A stretch of 43,896 bases of DNA, taken from contig NZ_SSMZ01000087.1 in NCBI RefSeq assembly GCF_004799395.1, positions 1 through 43,896 of the forward strand, written 5' to 3'. The notes beneath the pieces are model-generated. The model was given only the letters and a program-made list of their open reading frames with translations, had not been told where the DNA came from and searched no databases. Position 1 is the stretch's first letter. Every line of letters starts with the position of its first letter. This DNA is from Phenylobacterium sp. (GTDB taxonomy: Bacteria; Pseudomonadota; Alphaproteobacteria; Caulobacterales; Caulobacteraceae). The translations under genes and the position numbers were made by a program. Below, piece after piece: positions 1 to 8,464 of the stretch.

Positions 1-1644
1 ACCAGGGTCTGGAAGAACGCGCCGCCGACCCTGCGCGAGGTGTTCAAGAACGCGCGCGGATTCCCTGACCGCGAGTTCCTCGTCTACGACGAAGACCGCG
101 CCACCTACGAGGCCTTCGCCCGCGCCACGATCACGCTGGCCCATCAGCTGCAGGTCGACGGCGTCCGGAAGGGCGACCGGGTGGCGGTGATCATGCGCAA
201 CCTGCCGGAATGGCCGGTGGCCTTTTTCGCGGGCATCCTCGCGGGCGCCATCGTCACCCCGCTGAACGCCTGGTGGACCGGACCGGAGCTGGAGTACGGC
301 CTGGCGGATTCCGGGACCAAGGTCGCCATCGTCGACGATGAGCGGCTGGGCCGGGTTTCCGAATACCTCGACAGCCTGGGCGAGCTGGGCCGCGTCTATG
401 TTTCGAGGGCGACCGAAGCGTTGTCGCACCCCAAGCTCGCACGCCTGGAAGACGTCATCGGCTCGGTGAACGGCTGGAAGGATCTGCCCGGCCGGCCGCT
501 GCCCGACGTGGACATGGGTCCCGACGACGACGCCACCATCCTCTACACCTCCGGCACCACCGGAAAGCCCAAGGGCGCGCTCGGCACCCACCGCAACATG
601 ACCTCCAACGTCGGCGCGGGCGGCATTTCAGCGGTGCGCAACTTCGTCCGCGCCGGCGAGCCCCTGCCGGAGAGCGACCCGCACAAGCTGCCGCAGCGGG
701 TGACGCTCTTGGTGGTGCCGTTCTTCCACGCCACGGGCCTGTCGGCGACGCTCGGCCCGACCATGAACGCCGGCGGCAAGATCGTGTTGATGCGCCGCTG
801 GGACGCCGAGCCCGCCATGCGGCTGATCGAGCGCGAGAAGGTCTCCTCCACCGGCGGCGTGCCGACCATCGCCTGGCAGCTGATCGAGCATCCCGCGCGC
901 AGCAAGTACGACCTTTCGTCCCTGGTGGCGGTGACCTATGGCGGCGCGCCCTCGGCGCCGGAGCTGGTTCGCAAGATCGCCGAGACGTTCCCCGGCTCGC
1001 AGCCCGGCAACGGCTGGGGCATGACCGAAACCACCGCCACCTTCACCTCGCACCTGGGTAAGGATTACGAGAACCGGCCGGATAGCGCCGGGCCGGCCGC
1101 GCCGGTGGGGGAGATGCAGATCCGCGATCCGGCCGATGGCGCGACGATCCTGCCGGTGGGCGCAGTCGGCGAGCTGTGGTGCAAGGGCCCGCAGGTGGTG
1201 AAGGGCTACTGGAACAAGCCGCAGGCGACGGCGGAGACCTTCGTCGACGGCTGGCTGCGCACGGGCGACCTGGCGCGGATCGACGAGGAGGGCTTCCTGT
1301 TCATCATCGACCGGGCCAAGGACATGCTGATCCGCGGCGGCGAGAACATCTACTGCGTGGAGGTGGAGAACGCCCTCTATGAGCATCCGGCGGTGATGGA
1401 CGCGGCGATCGTCGGCATTCCGCACAAGACCCTGGGCGAGGAGCCCGGCGCGGTGGTGCACCTGAAGCCCGGCCAGACCGCCACCGAGGCCGAGCTGCGC
1501 AATTTCGTCCGCGCGCGGCTCGCGGGTTTCAAGGTTCCCGTGAAGGTGGTCTTCTGGCCGGAAATGCTGCCCCGCAACGCCAACGGCAAGATCGTCAAGA
1601 CCGAGCTCAAGAAGGTGTTCGCACCGCAGACGGAGAGCGCATGA
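1..1644 (+). CDS. Acyl-CoA synthetase, class I adenylate-forming (5' partial)
   Basis: Activates a carboxylic acid with ATP and transfers it to CoA; the substrate cannot be read from sequence. The frame is open from base 1, and residues before the first usable GTG (base 40) already look like the family N-terminus, so the true start lies upstream of the window. Visible motifs are the P-loop-like A3 core LYTSGTTGKPKGA near residue 180, GWGMTETT near 340, the GWLRTGDLARID hinge region near 418, and the C-terminal catalytic lysine in PRNANGKIVK. All core motifs are intact, so it is probably active. Its stop overlaps the start of the FMN reductase gene (ATGA), so the two are translationally coupled. 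It resembles fatty-acid or aromatic-acid CoA ligases of alphaproteobacterial catabolic clusters. Confidence 0.9.
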   Translation, partial: TRVWKNAPPTLREVFKNARGFPDREFLVYDEDRATYEAFARATITLAHQLQVDGVRKGDRVAVIMRNLPEWPVAFFAGILAGAIVTPLNAWWTGPELEYGLADSGTKVAIVDDERLGRVSEYLDSLGELGRVYVSRATEALSHPKLARLEDVIGSVNGWKDLPGRPLPDVDMGPDDDATILYTSGTTGKPKGALGTHRNMTSNVGAGGISAVRNFVRAGEPLPESDPHKLPQRVTLLVVPFFHATGLSATLGPTMNAGGKIVLMRRWDAEPAMRLIEREKVSSTGGVPTIAWQLIEHPARSKYDLSSLVAVTYGGAPSAPELVRKIAETFPGSQPGNGWGMTETTATFTSHLGKDYENRPDSAGPAAPVGEMQIRDPADGATILPVGAVGELWCKGPQVVKGYWNKPQATAETFVDGWLRTGDLARIDEEGFLFIIDRAKDMLIRGGENIYCVEVENALYEHPAVMDAAIVGIPHKTLGEEPGAVVHLKPGQTATEAELRNFVRARLAGFKVPVKVVFWPEMLPRNANGKIVKTELKKVFAPQTESA

Positions 1645-2225
1645 GCGGCCCCCTCATCGTGGGAATAGGCGGCACGCCGCGCGCAGGCTCCGCCACCGAG
1701 CGGGCGCTGATTTTGGCGCTGCGCCAGGCGGAGGCGGGCGGCGCGCGCACGCGGCTGTTCAGTGGGGAGTTCCTCGAGCGCCTGCCGCATTTCAACCCCG
1801 GACCGGCCGGTCCCAGCGCCGAGCAGGCGGAGCTCGCCCAGGCGGTGCGCGACGCCGACGGGATCATCCTGGCGACGCCCGGCTATCACGGCTCGCTGTC
1901 GGGGGTCGTGAAGAACGCGCTCGACACCCTGGAGCTGACCAGCCGCGACGAACGCCCCTATTTTCACGGCCTGCCGGTGGGCGTCATTGTGACCGCGGCG
2001 GGCCCTCAGGCCGGCGGCGCCACCTTGATGGCGGTGCGCGGCATCATACATGCCATGCGGGGCTGGCCGACGCCCTATGGGGCTGCGCTCAGCGCGGCTA
2101 ACCTGTTCGACGCGTCGGGCGAATGCCTTGAGACCCGGGACGCCGGCCAGATCGCCACGGTCGCCGACCAGGTGATGGAGTTCGCCCAGATGCGCCGCGC
2201 CCAACTGCAGGGAGCCGACAGATGA
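1641..2225 (+). CDS. NAD(P)H-dependent FMN reductase family flavoprotein
   Basis: A 194-residue flavodoxin-fold protein of the NADPH-dependent FMN reductase family, expected to bind FMN and reduce flavin or a small quinone-like acceptor in the cytoplasm. The phosphate-binding loop GTPRAGSATERAL lies at residues 11-23, and the second family motif, TPGYHGSLSGVVKNALDTL, lies near 80. The start ATG overlaps the upstream stop by four bases and the stop overlaps the next start in the same way, giving a tight three-gene operon. Next to a RibB paralogue it probably supplies reduced flavin to a monooxygenase encoded upstream of the window. That role is inference; the family call is secure. Confidence 0.85.
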   Translation: MSGPLIVGIGGTPRAGSATERALILALRQAEAGGARTRLFSGEFLERLPHFNPGPAGPSAEQAELAQAVRDADGIILATPGYHGSLSGVVKNALDTLELTSRDERPYFHGLPVGVIVTAAGPQAGGATLMAVRGIIHAMRGWPTPYGAALSAANLFDASGECLETRDAGQIATVADQVMEFAQMRRAQLQGADR

Positions 2226-3385
2226 AGCGCCCGTACCTCGTGCCGTCCGCCAAGGACGTAGGGGCCGGTCCCGTCCCGCCCGATCCCGACGCCTTCTCCT
2301 CGGCCATCTCGCCGATCGAGGACATCATCGAGGACGCCCGCAACGGGCGGCCCTACATCCTGGTGGACGCCGAGGACCGGGAGAACGAGGGCGATGTCAT
2401 CATCCCCGCCCAGTTCGCCACACCCGAGCAGATCAACTTCATGGCCAAGCACGCCCGCGGCCTGATCTGCCTCTCCATCACCGCCGAGCGCGCCCGGGCC
2501 TTGCGCCTGCCGCCCATGGCCAGCGACAACCAGTCGGGCCACGGTACGGCCTTCACCGTCTCCATCGAGGCGCGCGAGGGGGTGACCACCGGCATCTCTG
2601 CCCACGACCGGGCCCACACCATCGCCGTCGCCGTGGATCCGACGAAGGGCCCGGATGACATCGTCTCGCCTGGCCACATCTTCCCGCTGGTGGCGAAGGA
2701 TGGCGGCGTTCTGGTCCGCGCCGGCCACACCGAGGCCGCCGTCGACATCAGCCGCATGGCGGGCCTGAACCCGGCGGGCGTGATCTGCGAGATCATGAAG
2801 GATGACGGGTCGATGGCCCGGCTTCCCGATCTGGTCGCCTTCGCCCAGCTGCACGGCCTGAAGATCGGAGCCATCGCCGACCTGATCGCCTACCGCCGCC
2901 GCACCGAGCGGCAAGTGGAGCGGGTGCTGGAGACGCCGTTCGATTCCTCCTACGGCGGCCGCTTCCGGATGGTGATCTACCGCAACATCCTCGACGGCAC
3001 CGAGCATGTGGTCCTGACCAAGGGCAAGATCGATCCCGACAAGCCGACCCTGGTGCGCATGCACCGCGTCGACATGGCCGCCGACATGCTGGGCCATGTG
3101 GAGGCCCGGCGGGACTATGTGCCGCGGGCGCTGGCCGCCATCGCCGCCTATGACGGCGCCGGCGCTGCGGTGTTCATCCGCGACAGCAACCCGGCCTGGC
3201 TCTCGGAACGCTACGGCCAGCCGGAGGCCAGCCAGACCGAGAACGTGCTGCGCGACTATGGCGTCGGCGCCCAGATCCTCATCGACCTGGGGGTGCGCGA
3301 CATGAAGCTGCTGACCTCGTCCCAGACCGTCCTGCCGGGGTCCGGCGGCTATGGTCTCCGCATCCTGGGACGCGAACCGCTCTAG
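2222..3385 (+). CDS. ribB: 3,4-dihydroxy-2-butanone 4-phosphate synthase with degenerate GTP cyclohydrolase II-like domain (RibBX type)
   Basis: Residues 30-225 form a complete DHBP synthase, which makes the four-carbon precursor of riboflavin from ribulose 5-phosphate. The acidic metal-binding loop DAEDRENEGD (49-58), the catalytic GHTEA (168-172) and the Glu of VICE (190) are present. Residues 240-387 resemble GTP cyclohydrolase II, but the zinc-binding Cys-x10-Cys-x-Cys segment is gone: after His281 the sequence reads RVDMAADMLGHVEARRD with no cysteine. The second activity should therefore be absent. This matches the proteobacterial RibBX variant, an intact RibB fused to a non-enzymatic RibA-like domain. 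Its place in an operon with a CoA ligase and a flavin reductase suggests a dedicated flavin supply. Confidence 0.88.
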   Translation: MKRPYLVPSAKDVGAGPVPPDPDAFSSAISPIEDIIEDARNGRPYILVDAEDRENEGDVIIPAQFATPEQINFMAKHARGLICLSITAERARALRLPPMASDNQSGHGTAFTVSIEAREGVTTGISAHDRAHTIAVAVDPTKGPDDIVSPGHIFPLVAKDGGVLVRAGHTEAAVDISRMAGLNPAGVICEIMKDDGSMARLPDLVAFAQLHGLKIGAIADLIAYRRRTERQVERVLETPFDSSYGGRFRMVIYRNILDGTEHVVLTKGKIDPDKPTLVRMHRVDMAADMLGHVEARRDYVPRALAAIAAYDGAGAAVFIRDSNPAWLSERYGQPEASQTENVLRDYGVGAQILIDLGVRDMKLLTSSQTVLPGSGGYGLRILGREPL

Positions 3386-3429
3386 CGGGCGGCGGCCGTC
3401 GGGCGAAGCGGCCGGACCGCCCCAGCGTG

Positions 3430-3447
3430 CGCGCCGCGCGCGGCGCG
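3430..3447. repeat. 18-bp perfect GC-only palindrome after ribB
   Basis: The 18 bases from 3430 to 3447 are their own reverse complement and consist only of G and C. They lie about 45 bases after the ribB stop and may form the base of a transcript-end structure, though no T run follows. Function is not known. Confidence 0.4.
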
Positions 3448-3500
3448 GCGACAATCTAAGTTTCCCAAACCGCTGATCGGGCCTATAGATCGCCCCTCAC

Positions 3501-3530
3501 CGCCCGGCCGAAAGGCCGGGCGCCTTCATT
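3501..3530 (+). promoter_or_regulatory. GAAA-loop hairpin in the trcR upstream region
   Basis: A perfect 9-bp stem (CGCCCGGCC with GGCCGGGCG) is closed by a GAAA tetraloop and followed by CCTTCATTT. It lies 36 bases before the trcR start and just after a TATAGAT stretch (3484-3490) that could be a -10 element. It could be a weak terminator for the ribB operon or a leader structure of trcR; the short T tract makes termination uncertain. Confidence 0.45.
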
Positions 3531-3565
3531 TCCGACCCACGGAAAAGACGCGAAAAGATAACACC

Positions 3566-4258
3566 ATGAGCACCGATGTCCTGATGCCGAAGGCGACTGC
3601 TGTCTGGCTGGTCGACAACACCTCCCTCACCTTCGAACAGATCGCCGAGTTCTGCGGCCTGCACCCGCTCGAAGTGAAGGGCATCGCCGACGGCGAAGTG
3701 GCGCGCGATATACGCGGCGCCGACCCGATCGCCAACGGCCAGCTGAGCCGCGAAGAGCTCGACCTCGCCGAGAAGAACGCCAAGCACAAGCTGGTGGCGC
3801 TCAAGAGCCGCCACGCGGAATATCTGAAGCCGCAGAAGAAGGCCCCGCGCTACACGCCTGTGTCGCGCCGCCAGGATCGCCCGGACGCCATCGCCTGGTT
3901 CCTGCGCAACCATCCGGAAGTGGCCGACGCCCAGCTCGCCCGCATCCTCGGCACCACCAAGGCGACCATCGACCAGGTTCGCAACCGCACCCACTGGAAC
4001 TCGGCCAACATCAAGCCGGTCGATCCGGTGACGCTGGGCCTCTCGACCCAGATGGAGCTGGACGCGGTGGTCAAGAAGGCCGCCGAGAAGAAGGCCCGCG
4101 ACGACAAGCGCAAAGGCATCGTCGAGCCGGAAGGCCCGACCCTGATGCCGGCCTCCGAGACCGGCGTGATCGCCGATGAGGAGCCCGAGGACGATCACCA
4201 CGAGCATACCGCCGCCTCGGTCTTCGAGGATCACGATCACGAGGACGACGAGGACTAG
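3566..4258 (+). CDS. trcR: Cell-cycle transcriptional regulator TrcR (DUF1013)
   Basis: A 230-residue DUF1013 protein, a family widespread in Alphaproteobacteria and known in Caulobacter as the cell-cycle regulator TrcR. Two helix-turn-helix-like segments are visible: residues 9-45 (TAVWLVDNTSLTFEQIAEF) and 105-140 (AIAWFLRNHPEVADAQLARI), the second followed by the conserved VRNRTHWNS. The last 30 residues are an acidic, histidine-rich tail containing DDHHEH and EDHDHEDDED. The gene is alone on its strand, with a hairpin in its leader and a strong hairpin after its stop, so it is probably monocistronic. The start ATG has only a weak Shine-Dalgarno (AAGA), but the protein N-terminus fits the family. 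Confidence 0.88.
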   Translation: MSTDVLMPKATAVWLVDNTSLTFEQIAEFCGLHPLEVKGIADGEVARDIRGADPIANGQLSREELDLAEKNAKHKLVALKSRHAEYLKPQKKAPRYTPVSRRQDRPDAIAWFLRNHPEVADAQLARILGTTKATIDQVRNRTHWNSANIKPVDPVTLGLSTQMELDAVVKKAAEKKARDDKRKGIVEPEGPTLMPASETGVIADEEPEDDHHEHTAASVFEDHDHEDDED

Positions 4259-4270
4259 CGCGCACAGAAC

Positions 4271-4321
4271 GGGTGGGAGCGTCCTTGCGGGACCTCCCAC
4301 CCTTGCCAACGCACCGTTGGC
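4271..4321. terminator. Tandem hairpins between convergent trcR and YdcH-like gene
   Basis: GGGTGGGAG (4271-4279) pairs with CTCCCACCC (4294-4302), continued inside by GTCC/GGAC around a TTGCG loop. A second perfect 7-bp stem, GCCAACG-CAC-CGTTGGC, follows at 4305-4321. They sit between two convergent genes, as expected of a bidirectional terminator, although no long T run is present. Confidence 0.6.
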
Positions 4322-4361
4322 GTCTGCTCTCCCGGTTAGGGAGGGATCGTCCCAGGAAGCG

Positions 4362-4535
4362 CTAGTGAATCTGCTCGCGCAGGGCTTCCATTTCTTCCTT
4401 CAGCTTCAGCTTCTGTCGCTTAAGTTCTTTCAGTCGGATGTCGTCTGCGGCGGGCCTGCTCAGTTCGTCCTGAATCGCGTTTTCAAGGGACTGGTGACGG
4501 GATCCGAGTTCGCGGATCCGGGCTTCCAACGCCAT
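4362..4535 (-). CDS. YdcH family (DUF465) small protein
   Basis: A 57-residue, almost entirely helical protein of the DUF465/YdcH family. The family signature IRLKELKRQKLKLKEEMEAL lies at residues 33-52. The ATG at 4535 was chosen because AAGGAGGT precedes it at ideal spacing and the homology begins there; the frame stays open much further upstream, but that part is antisense to ubiX. Its function is unknown; the protein is likely a short coiled coil. A second member of the family lies on the other side of ubiX on the opposite strand. Confidence 0.82.
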   Translation of the reverse strand: MALEARIRELGSRHQSLENAIQDELSRPAADDIRLKELKRQKLKLKEEMEALREQIH

Positions 4536-4661
4536 GACGAGTGACCTCCTTGCTGTTGGAGAGGCCAGTGAACACCCGCTATGCGCGGCTGTCAGATCAC
4601 ATATGTTTGCAGCCGGCGCAGCTGAGACGAAGGCCGCCGTTCGCGCGTTAGGGGCGATTTT

Positions 4662-5261
4662 ATGCCGGGGGCCGAGAAACCAAGGCTGGTGGTGGGGATT
4701 TCCGGCGCCTCGGGGATCGTCTACGGCCTGCGCGCGCTCGACGCCTGCCGCGAACTGGGGATTGAATCCCACTTGGTGATGAGCAAGGCCGCGGCGCTCA
4801 CGCTGTCGCAAGAGACCGCGCTCTCGCCCGCCGACGTCAGCGCCAAGGCCGACGTGGCGCACAAGGTCTCCGACATCGGCGCGTCCGTCGCCTCAGGCTC
4901 GTTCAAGACGCTCGGCATGATCGTGGCGCCCTGTTCGGTCAGGACCATGAGCGAGATCGCCACCGGGGTGACCTCGTCGCTCCTGAGCCGCGCCGCCGAC
5001 GTGACCCTCAAGGAGCGGCGGCCGCTGGTGCTGATGGTGCGCGAGACGCCGCTGCATCTGGGTCATCTGCGCACCCTGGTGCGGTTGGCCGAGATGGGCG
5101 CGGTGATCGCGCCGCCGATGCCGGCCTTCTACGCCCGGCCCGCCAACCTAGAGGCCATGGTCGATCAGTCGGTGGGACGCGCCCTCGATCTCTTCGGACT
5201 GTCATGGACGCCGGTTAAGCGGTGGGGCCGGGACGTCGGGCCGCTGCAGGCGGAGAGCTGA
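4662..5261 (+). CDS. ubiX: Flavin prenyltransferase UbiX
   Basis: UbiX makes prenylated FMN, the cofactor of UbiD-type decarboxylases, from FMN and dimethylallyl phosphate; in ubiquinone synthesis it supports decarboxylation of the ring. The protein has 199 residues, close to the usual length. The FMN-binding GISGASG lies at residues 11-17, the family motif SGSFKTLGMIVAPCS at about 79-93, and the C-terminal RPANLEAMVDQSVGRALDLFG segment near 165. No ubiD is present in this window. The stop is three bases before the next ATG, so it probably heads an operon with the TIGR02444-family and YdcH-like genes. The ATG at 4662 gives the expected short N-terminus. Confidence 0.93.
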   Translation: MPGAEKPRLVVGISGASGIVYGLRALDACRELGIESHLVMSKAAALTLSQETALSPADVSAKADVAHKVSDIGASVASGSFKTLGMIVAPCSVRTMSEIATGVTSSLLSRAADVTLKERRPLVLMVRETPLHLGHLRTLVRLAEMGAVIAPPMPAFYARPANLEAMVDQSVGRALDLFGLSWTPVKRWGRDVGPLQAES

Positions 5262-5264
5262 AGC

Positions 5265-5708
5265 ATGTCGCTGTGGGACTGGACGCTGAAGGCCTACGCC
5301 CGGCCTGGCGCGCCCGAAGCTTGTCTTTCGCTGCAGGACGACCACGGCCAGAACACCTCGTTCCTGCTGTGGGCCGTCTGGGCGGAGGCCGCCGATCCGG
5401 ACGTGCTGGCCCGCGCCGCCGACCTGGCGCATCGTTGGGAGGCGCTGGCGCTGGTCCCGATCCGCAACCTGCGCCGCGCGCTGAAGCCGGCCTTCGACGG
5501 AGTGGACGACGGCGAGCGGGTGCGCCTGCGCGAGGAGGTGAAGGCCGTGGAGTTGCGCACCGAGCGGGTGCTGATGGAGGCGCTGGAAGCCATGACCGGC
5601 GAGCACGGCGGCGCCCACGCCCTGGCCGCCCTGGAAGCCGCCTCGGGCGCCTGGGGAACGCCTGCGCCCGCCAACGCGCTGGCTGCGCTCGCCGCGGCCT
5701 TGGGCTAG
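5265..5708 (+). CDS. TIGR02444-family hypothetical protein
   Basis: A 147-residue soluble protein beginning MSLWDWTLKAYARPGAPEAC, which matches the TIGR02444 family of uncharacterised proteobacterial proteins (SLWDWALAVYARPGVAEACL type opening). It is probably all alpha-helical, with an alanine-rich C-terminus, and no catalytic motif is visible. It starts three bases after ubiX and is followed 14 bases later by a YdcH-like gene, so the three are likely cotranscribed. No function is known. Confidence 0.75.
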   Translation: MSLWDWTLKAYARPGAPEACLSLQDDHGQNTSFLLWAVWAEAADPDVLARAADLAHRWEALALVPIRNLRRALKPAFDGVDDGERVRLREEVKAVELRTERVLMEALEAMTGEHGGAHALAALEAASGAWGTPAPANALAALAAALG

Positions 5709-5722
5709 AACCTCGCGCGCCC

Positions 5723-5932
5723 ATGAACGACGACCTTTCCGAAGCCGCCCTGAACGCGAGGCTCACCGAGCTTCGTCAGGAGCATGCCGATCTCGACGCC
5801 GCGGTGCAGGCGATCTCGCTGTCGCCGCTCCCCGACATGCTGCTGGTCGCCCGGCTGAAGCGTCGCAAGCTGGCCCTGAAGGACGAGATCGCCCGCATCG
5901 AGGACCAGCTGAACCCGGACATCATTGCGTGA
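5723..5932 (+). CDS. YdcH family (DUF465) small protein
   Basis: A 69-residue helical protein with the DUF465 pattern: an HADLDAAVQAI segment followed by LLVARLKRRKLALKDEIARI. It aligns with the minus-strand 57-residue protein at 4362-4535 over the same LKRxKLxLKxE core. The ATG at 5723 was chosen because the homology starts there; the frame remains open upstream only as a shadow of the preceding gene. It sits at the end of the ubiX gene group. Function unknown; it probably forms a short antiparallel coiled coil. Confidence 0.8.
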   Translation: MNDDLSEAALNARLTELRQEHADLDAAVQAISLSPLPDMLLVARLKRRKLALKDEIARIEDQLNPDIIA

Positions 5933-5940
5933 ACCAGTTG

Positions 5941-6044
5941 CTCCCCGTCGGGGGAGCTGTCAGCGAAGCTGACTGAGGGGGGGGCTCCTGGGTTTGAGCA
6001 GAAGCCCCTTCCGGCCCATCGGGCCGCCTCCCCCGAAGGGGAGG
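5941..6044. repeat. Cluster of short palindromes between convergent genes
   Basis: Five short inverted repeats occur in about 100 bases: CTCCCC/GGGGAG (5941-5956), GTCAGC-GAA-GCTGAC (5959-5973), GGGGCT/AGCCCC around 5981-6008, CGGCCC-ATC-GGGCCG (6012-6026) and CCTCCCC-CGAA-GGGGAGG (6027-6044). The arrangement is typical of intergenic repeat elements in Caulobacteraceae and related genomes. Lying between a plus-strand and a minus-strand gene, it may also end both transcripts. Confidence 0.55.
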
Positions 6045-6048
6045 AACT

Positions 6049-6762
6049 CTAGGCGCTCTTCCGCTCCCGCTTGCGGGCGAACATGGCCGCGTCCGCATCG
6101 GCCACAAGGCCTTCGGGCTCGAGGTCCTGGGTGATCTCGCGCACGCCCCACGAAATGTGCAGGGGCGCCGACCACTCGCCGAATTGCAGGGGCTCGGCTT
6201 CGACGGCGCGGGCCAGCGCGGCGGCCTTGGCCTCGGCGGTCGCCTGATCGGCCTGGGCCAGGATCACGGCGAACTCGTCGCCGCCCATGCGACCCACGAT
6301 GTCGCTTTCGCGCAGTTGGGACAGCAAGCGGTCGGCCACCGCCTTCAGCGCCGCGTCGCCGGCGGCGTGGCCCAGGCGGTCGTTGACGCCCTTCAGATCG
6401 TCGAGGTCGATGTAGACCAGGCTGGCTGGCGAGCCGTAGCGCTGGGCGAAGGTGCGGATGCGGCCGAGCTCGCGCACGAACGCCCGGCGGTTCAAAAGCG
6501 GCGTCAGCGCGTCGCGGTCGGCAAGTTCTTCCGTCTCCGCCAGTCGGCCCTTCAGGCGGCCGACTTCGCCGCGCAGGTCGTCGATCTCGCTCATCAGGGC
6601 CTGGATCGCGGCCTTGACCGCGGGCGTCATTTCCACCTCGGAGATGCCCAGAAACTCTGCGGAATCAACAGGGATCGAGGGGCGCACCTGGGCGCCGGCC
6701 TGAGCCAGGGCGCGGCGCCTCATGGCCGAGAAGGGCTCGTTGCGTGCGCCGGTGATCTTCAT
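6049..6762 (-). CDS. Diguanylate cyclase (GGDEF domain)
   Basis: Makes the second messenger cyclic di-GMP from two GTP. From the ATG at 6762 the protein has 237 residues: a proline- and alanine-rich N-terminus, a predicted coiled coil (about 53-83, [20 protein letters not shown]), then one GGDEF domain. The active-site GGDEF is intact (160-164), and an RxxD inhibitory site (RESD, 151-154) sits exactly five residues before it, so product inhibition is expected. There is no transmembrane segment and no receiver domain, so this is a soluble enzyme probably dimerising through the coiled coil. A TTG two codons upstream (6768) is a weaker start. It is divergent from purE. Confidence 0.92.
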   Translation of the reverse strand: MKITGARNEPFSAMRRRALAQAGAQVRPSIPVDSAEFLGISEVEMTPAVKAAIQALMSEIDDLRGEVGRLKGRLAETEELADRDALTPLLNRRAFVRELGRIRTFAQRYGSPASLVYIDLDDLKGVNDRLGHAAGDAALKAVADRLLSQLRESDIVGRMGGDEFAVILAQADQATAEAKAAALARAVEAEPLQFGEWSAPLHISWGVREITQDLEPEGLVADADAAMFARKRERKSA

Positions 6763-6892
6763 GGCCAATTTCCCGAGCGGACGGTGGAATCAAGAACGCA
6801 GCAGACGATTTGGTGAATCTAGCTGTCCTTGGTTGCCCCTGCAAAGTCGGCGCCTATACTCCGCCGCCTTCGTATATGGGGGTCGGATCGAC

Positions 6893-7387
6893 ATGAGCGC
6901 CGCGTCAGCGCCCGTCGCCATCATTATGGGCAGCCGATCCGACTGGCCGATCCTGCGCCACGCCGCCGAGATGCTCGACGCCCTCGGCGTGGCCTATGAG
7001 GCCAAGGTGGTGTCCGCCCACCGCACGCCGGATCGGATGTACGCCTTCGCCAAGGGCGCCAAGGCGGCGGGCTTCAAGGTGATCATCGCCGCGGCCGGCG
7101 GCGCCGCGCACCTGCCCGGCATGACCGCCTCCCTGACCGAGCTGCCGGTGCTGGGCGTGCCGATCGAGACGAAGGCGCTGAAGGGGATGGATAGCCTGCT
7201 CTCCATCGTCCAGATGCCGGCCGGCATCCCGGTGGGAACGCTCGCCATTGGCGAGGCCGGAGCCAAGAACGCCGGCCTGATGGCGGCCAAGATCCTGGCG
7301 CTGTCCGACGAGGCCATCGCCAAGCGGCTGGCGGCTTTCACCGTCAGCCAGACCGACAGCATCCCCGAGACCGTCGAGGACGCGTGA
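6893..7387 (+). CDS. purE: 5-(carboxyamino)imidazole ribonucleotide mutase PurE
   Basis: Converts N5-CAIR to CAIR in de novo purine synthesis, working after PurK. The 164-residue length and the motifs IMGSRSDWP (residues 10-18), [11 protein letters not shown] (about 41-51) and [12 protein letters not shown] (about 66-77) identify class I PurE. The ATG at 6893 places the protein directly before these motifs; the longer open frame upstream is antisense to the diguanylate cyclase. The stop overlaps the GTG start of purK by four bases, so the two consecutive steps are translationally coupled. Confidence 0.96.
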   Translation: MSAASAPVAIIMGSRSDWPILRHAAEMLDALGVAYEAKVVSAHRTPDRMYAFAKGAKAAGFKVIIAAAGGAAHLPGMTASLTELPVLGVPIETKALKGMDSLLSIVQMPAGIPVGTLAIGEAGAKNAGLMAAKILALSDEAIAKRLAAFTVSQTDSIPETVEDA

Positions 7388-8457
7388 ACCCGCTAGCGCC
7401 CGGTTCGACCATCGGCATCCTCGGCGGCGGCCAGCTCGGCCGCATGCTGGCGCTGGCCGCCGCGCGCCTGGGCTTCGACGTGGTGGTGCTGGAGCGCGAG
7501 GCCGACAGTCCCGCCGGCCGTGTGGCGGTGAAGCTGATCGTCGGCGACTATACGGACGAGGCGGCGCTGGCTGAGCTGGCCGCCGCGACGGGTCTCGTCA
7601 CCTACGAATTCGAAAACGTGCCGGCGGATTCCGTGGCCTGGCTGGCCGAGCGCGGGATCGAGGTCGCTCCCGGCGCCCGCGCGCTGGCCGTCGCCCAGGA
7701 CCGGTTCGAGGAGAAGAGCTTCCTCAACGCCCACGGCGCGCCGACCGTCGCCTTCGCGCCTGCCGGCACGCCTGAGGAGGCCGTCCAGGCGGCCGCCAGC
7801 GTTGGCGTCCCGGCGCTGATGAAGACGCGGCGCGAGGGCTACGACGGCAAGGGCCAGCGGTGGGTAGAGCACGCCGCTGACGCCGCGGCGGAATTCGCGG
7901 CCCTGGGCGGCGCCCCGGTGATCCTGGAGGCCGCCGCCGATTTCGTGCGCGAGCTGTCGGTGATCGCCGCGCGCGGTCGCGACGGGGCGACGTCGGTCTA
8001 CCCCTTGGCCGAGAACCACCACGAGAATGGCGTCCTGCGCCGCTCCATCGCCCCTGCCCGCGCCAGCCAGGCCATAGTCGATCAGGCCGAACGGATCGCC
8101 GCGCGCGTCCTGGCCGGCCTCGACTATGTGGGCGTCATCGGCATCGAGCTGTTCGAGATGGCCGACGGGCGGCTGCTGGTGAACGAGATCGCGCCCCGGG
8201 TGCACAACACCGGCCACTGGACTCAGGACGGTTGCGAGGTCGACCAGTTCGAACAGCACATCCGCGCCGTCGCCGGCTGGCCGCTGGGCCCCACCCACGC
8301 CATCGCCCAGGTGGAGATGCTCAACCTCCTGGGCGACGAGGCTGACGGCTGGGCGAAATACGCCGCCGAGCCCGAGACCCGCATCCACCTTTATGGCAAA
8401 CGTGGCGCCCGGCCTGGCCGCAAGATGGGCCACATCAACCGGGTGAAACCACTCTAG
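7384..8457 (+). CDS. purK: N5-carboxyaminoimidazole ribonucleotide synthase PurK
   Basis: Uses ATP and bicarbonate to carboxylate AIR, the step before PurE. The 357-residue ATP-grasp protein opens with the dinucleotide-like [19 protein letters not shown] (12-30). It shows the grasp-loop segment [12 protein letters not shown] near residue 146 and the metal/ADP-binding [18 protein letters not shown] near 267. It starts with GTG, overlapping the purE stop. A palindrome-rich intergenic repeat follows the stop. Confidence 0.96.
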   Translation: MNPLAPGSTIGILGGGQLGRMLALAAARLGFDVVVLEREADSPAGRVAVKLIVGDYTDEAALAELAAATGLVTYEFENVPADSVAWLAERGIEVAPGARALAVAQDRFEEKSFLNAHGAPTVAFAPAGTPEEAVQAAASVGVPALMKTRREGYDGKGQRWVEHAADAAAEFAALGGAPVILEAAADFVRELSVIAARGRDGATSVYPLAENHHENGVLRRSIAPARASQAIVDQAERIAARVLAGLDYVGVIGIELFEMADGRLLVNEIAPRVHNTGHWTQDGCEVDQFEQHIRAVAGWPLGPTHAIAQVEMLNLLGDEADGWAKYAAEPETRIHLYGKRGARPGRKMGHINRVKPL

Positions 8458-8464
8458 GACTCAT

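Noticed and set aside
5222..5722. N-terminal extension of the second YdcH-like gene
   Set aside because: Those codons are an alternative frame of the TIGR02444-family gene; the 69-residue protein starts at 5723 with the family N-terminus.
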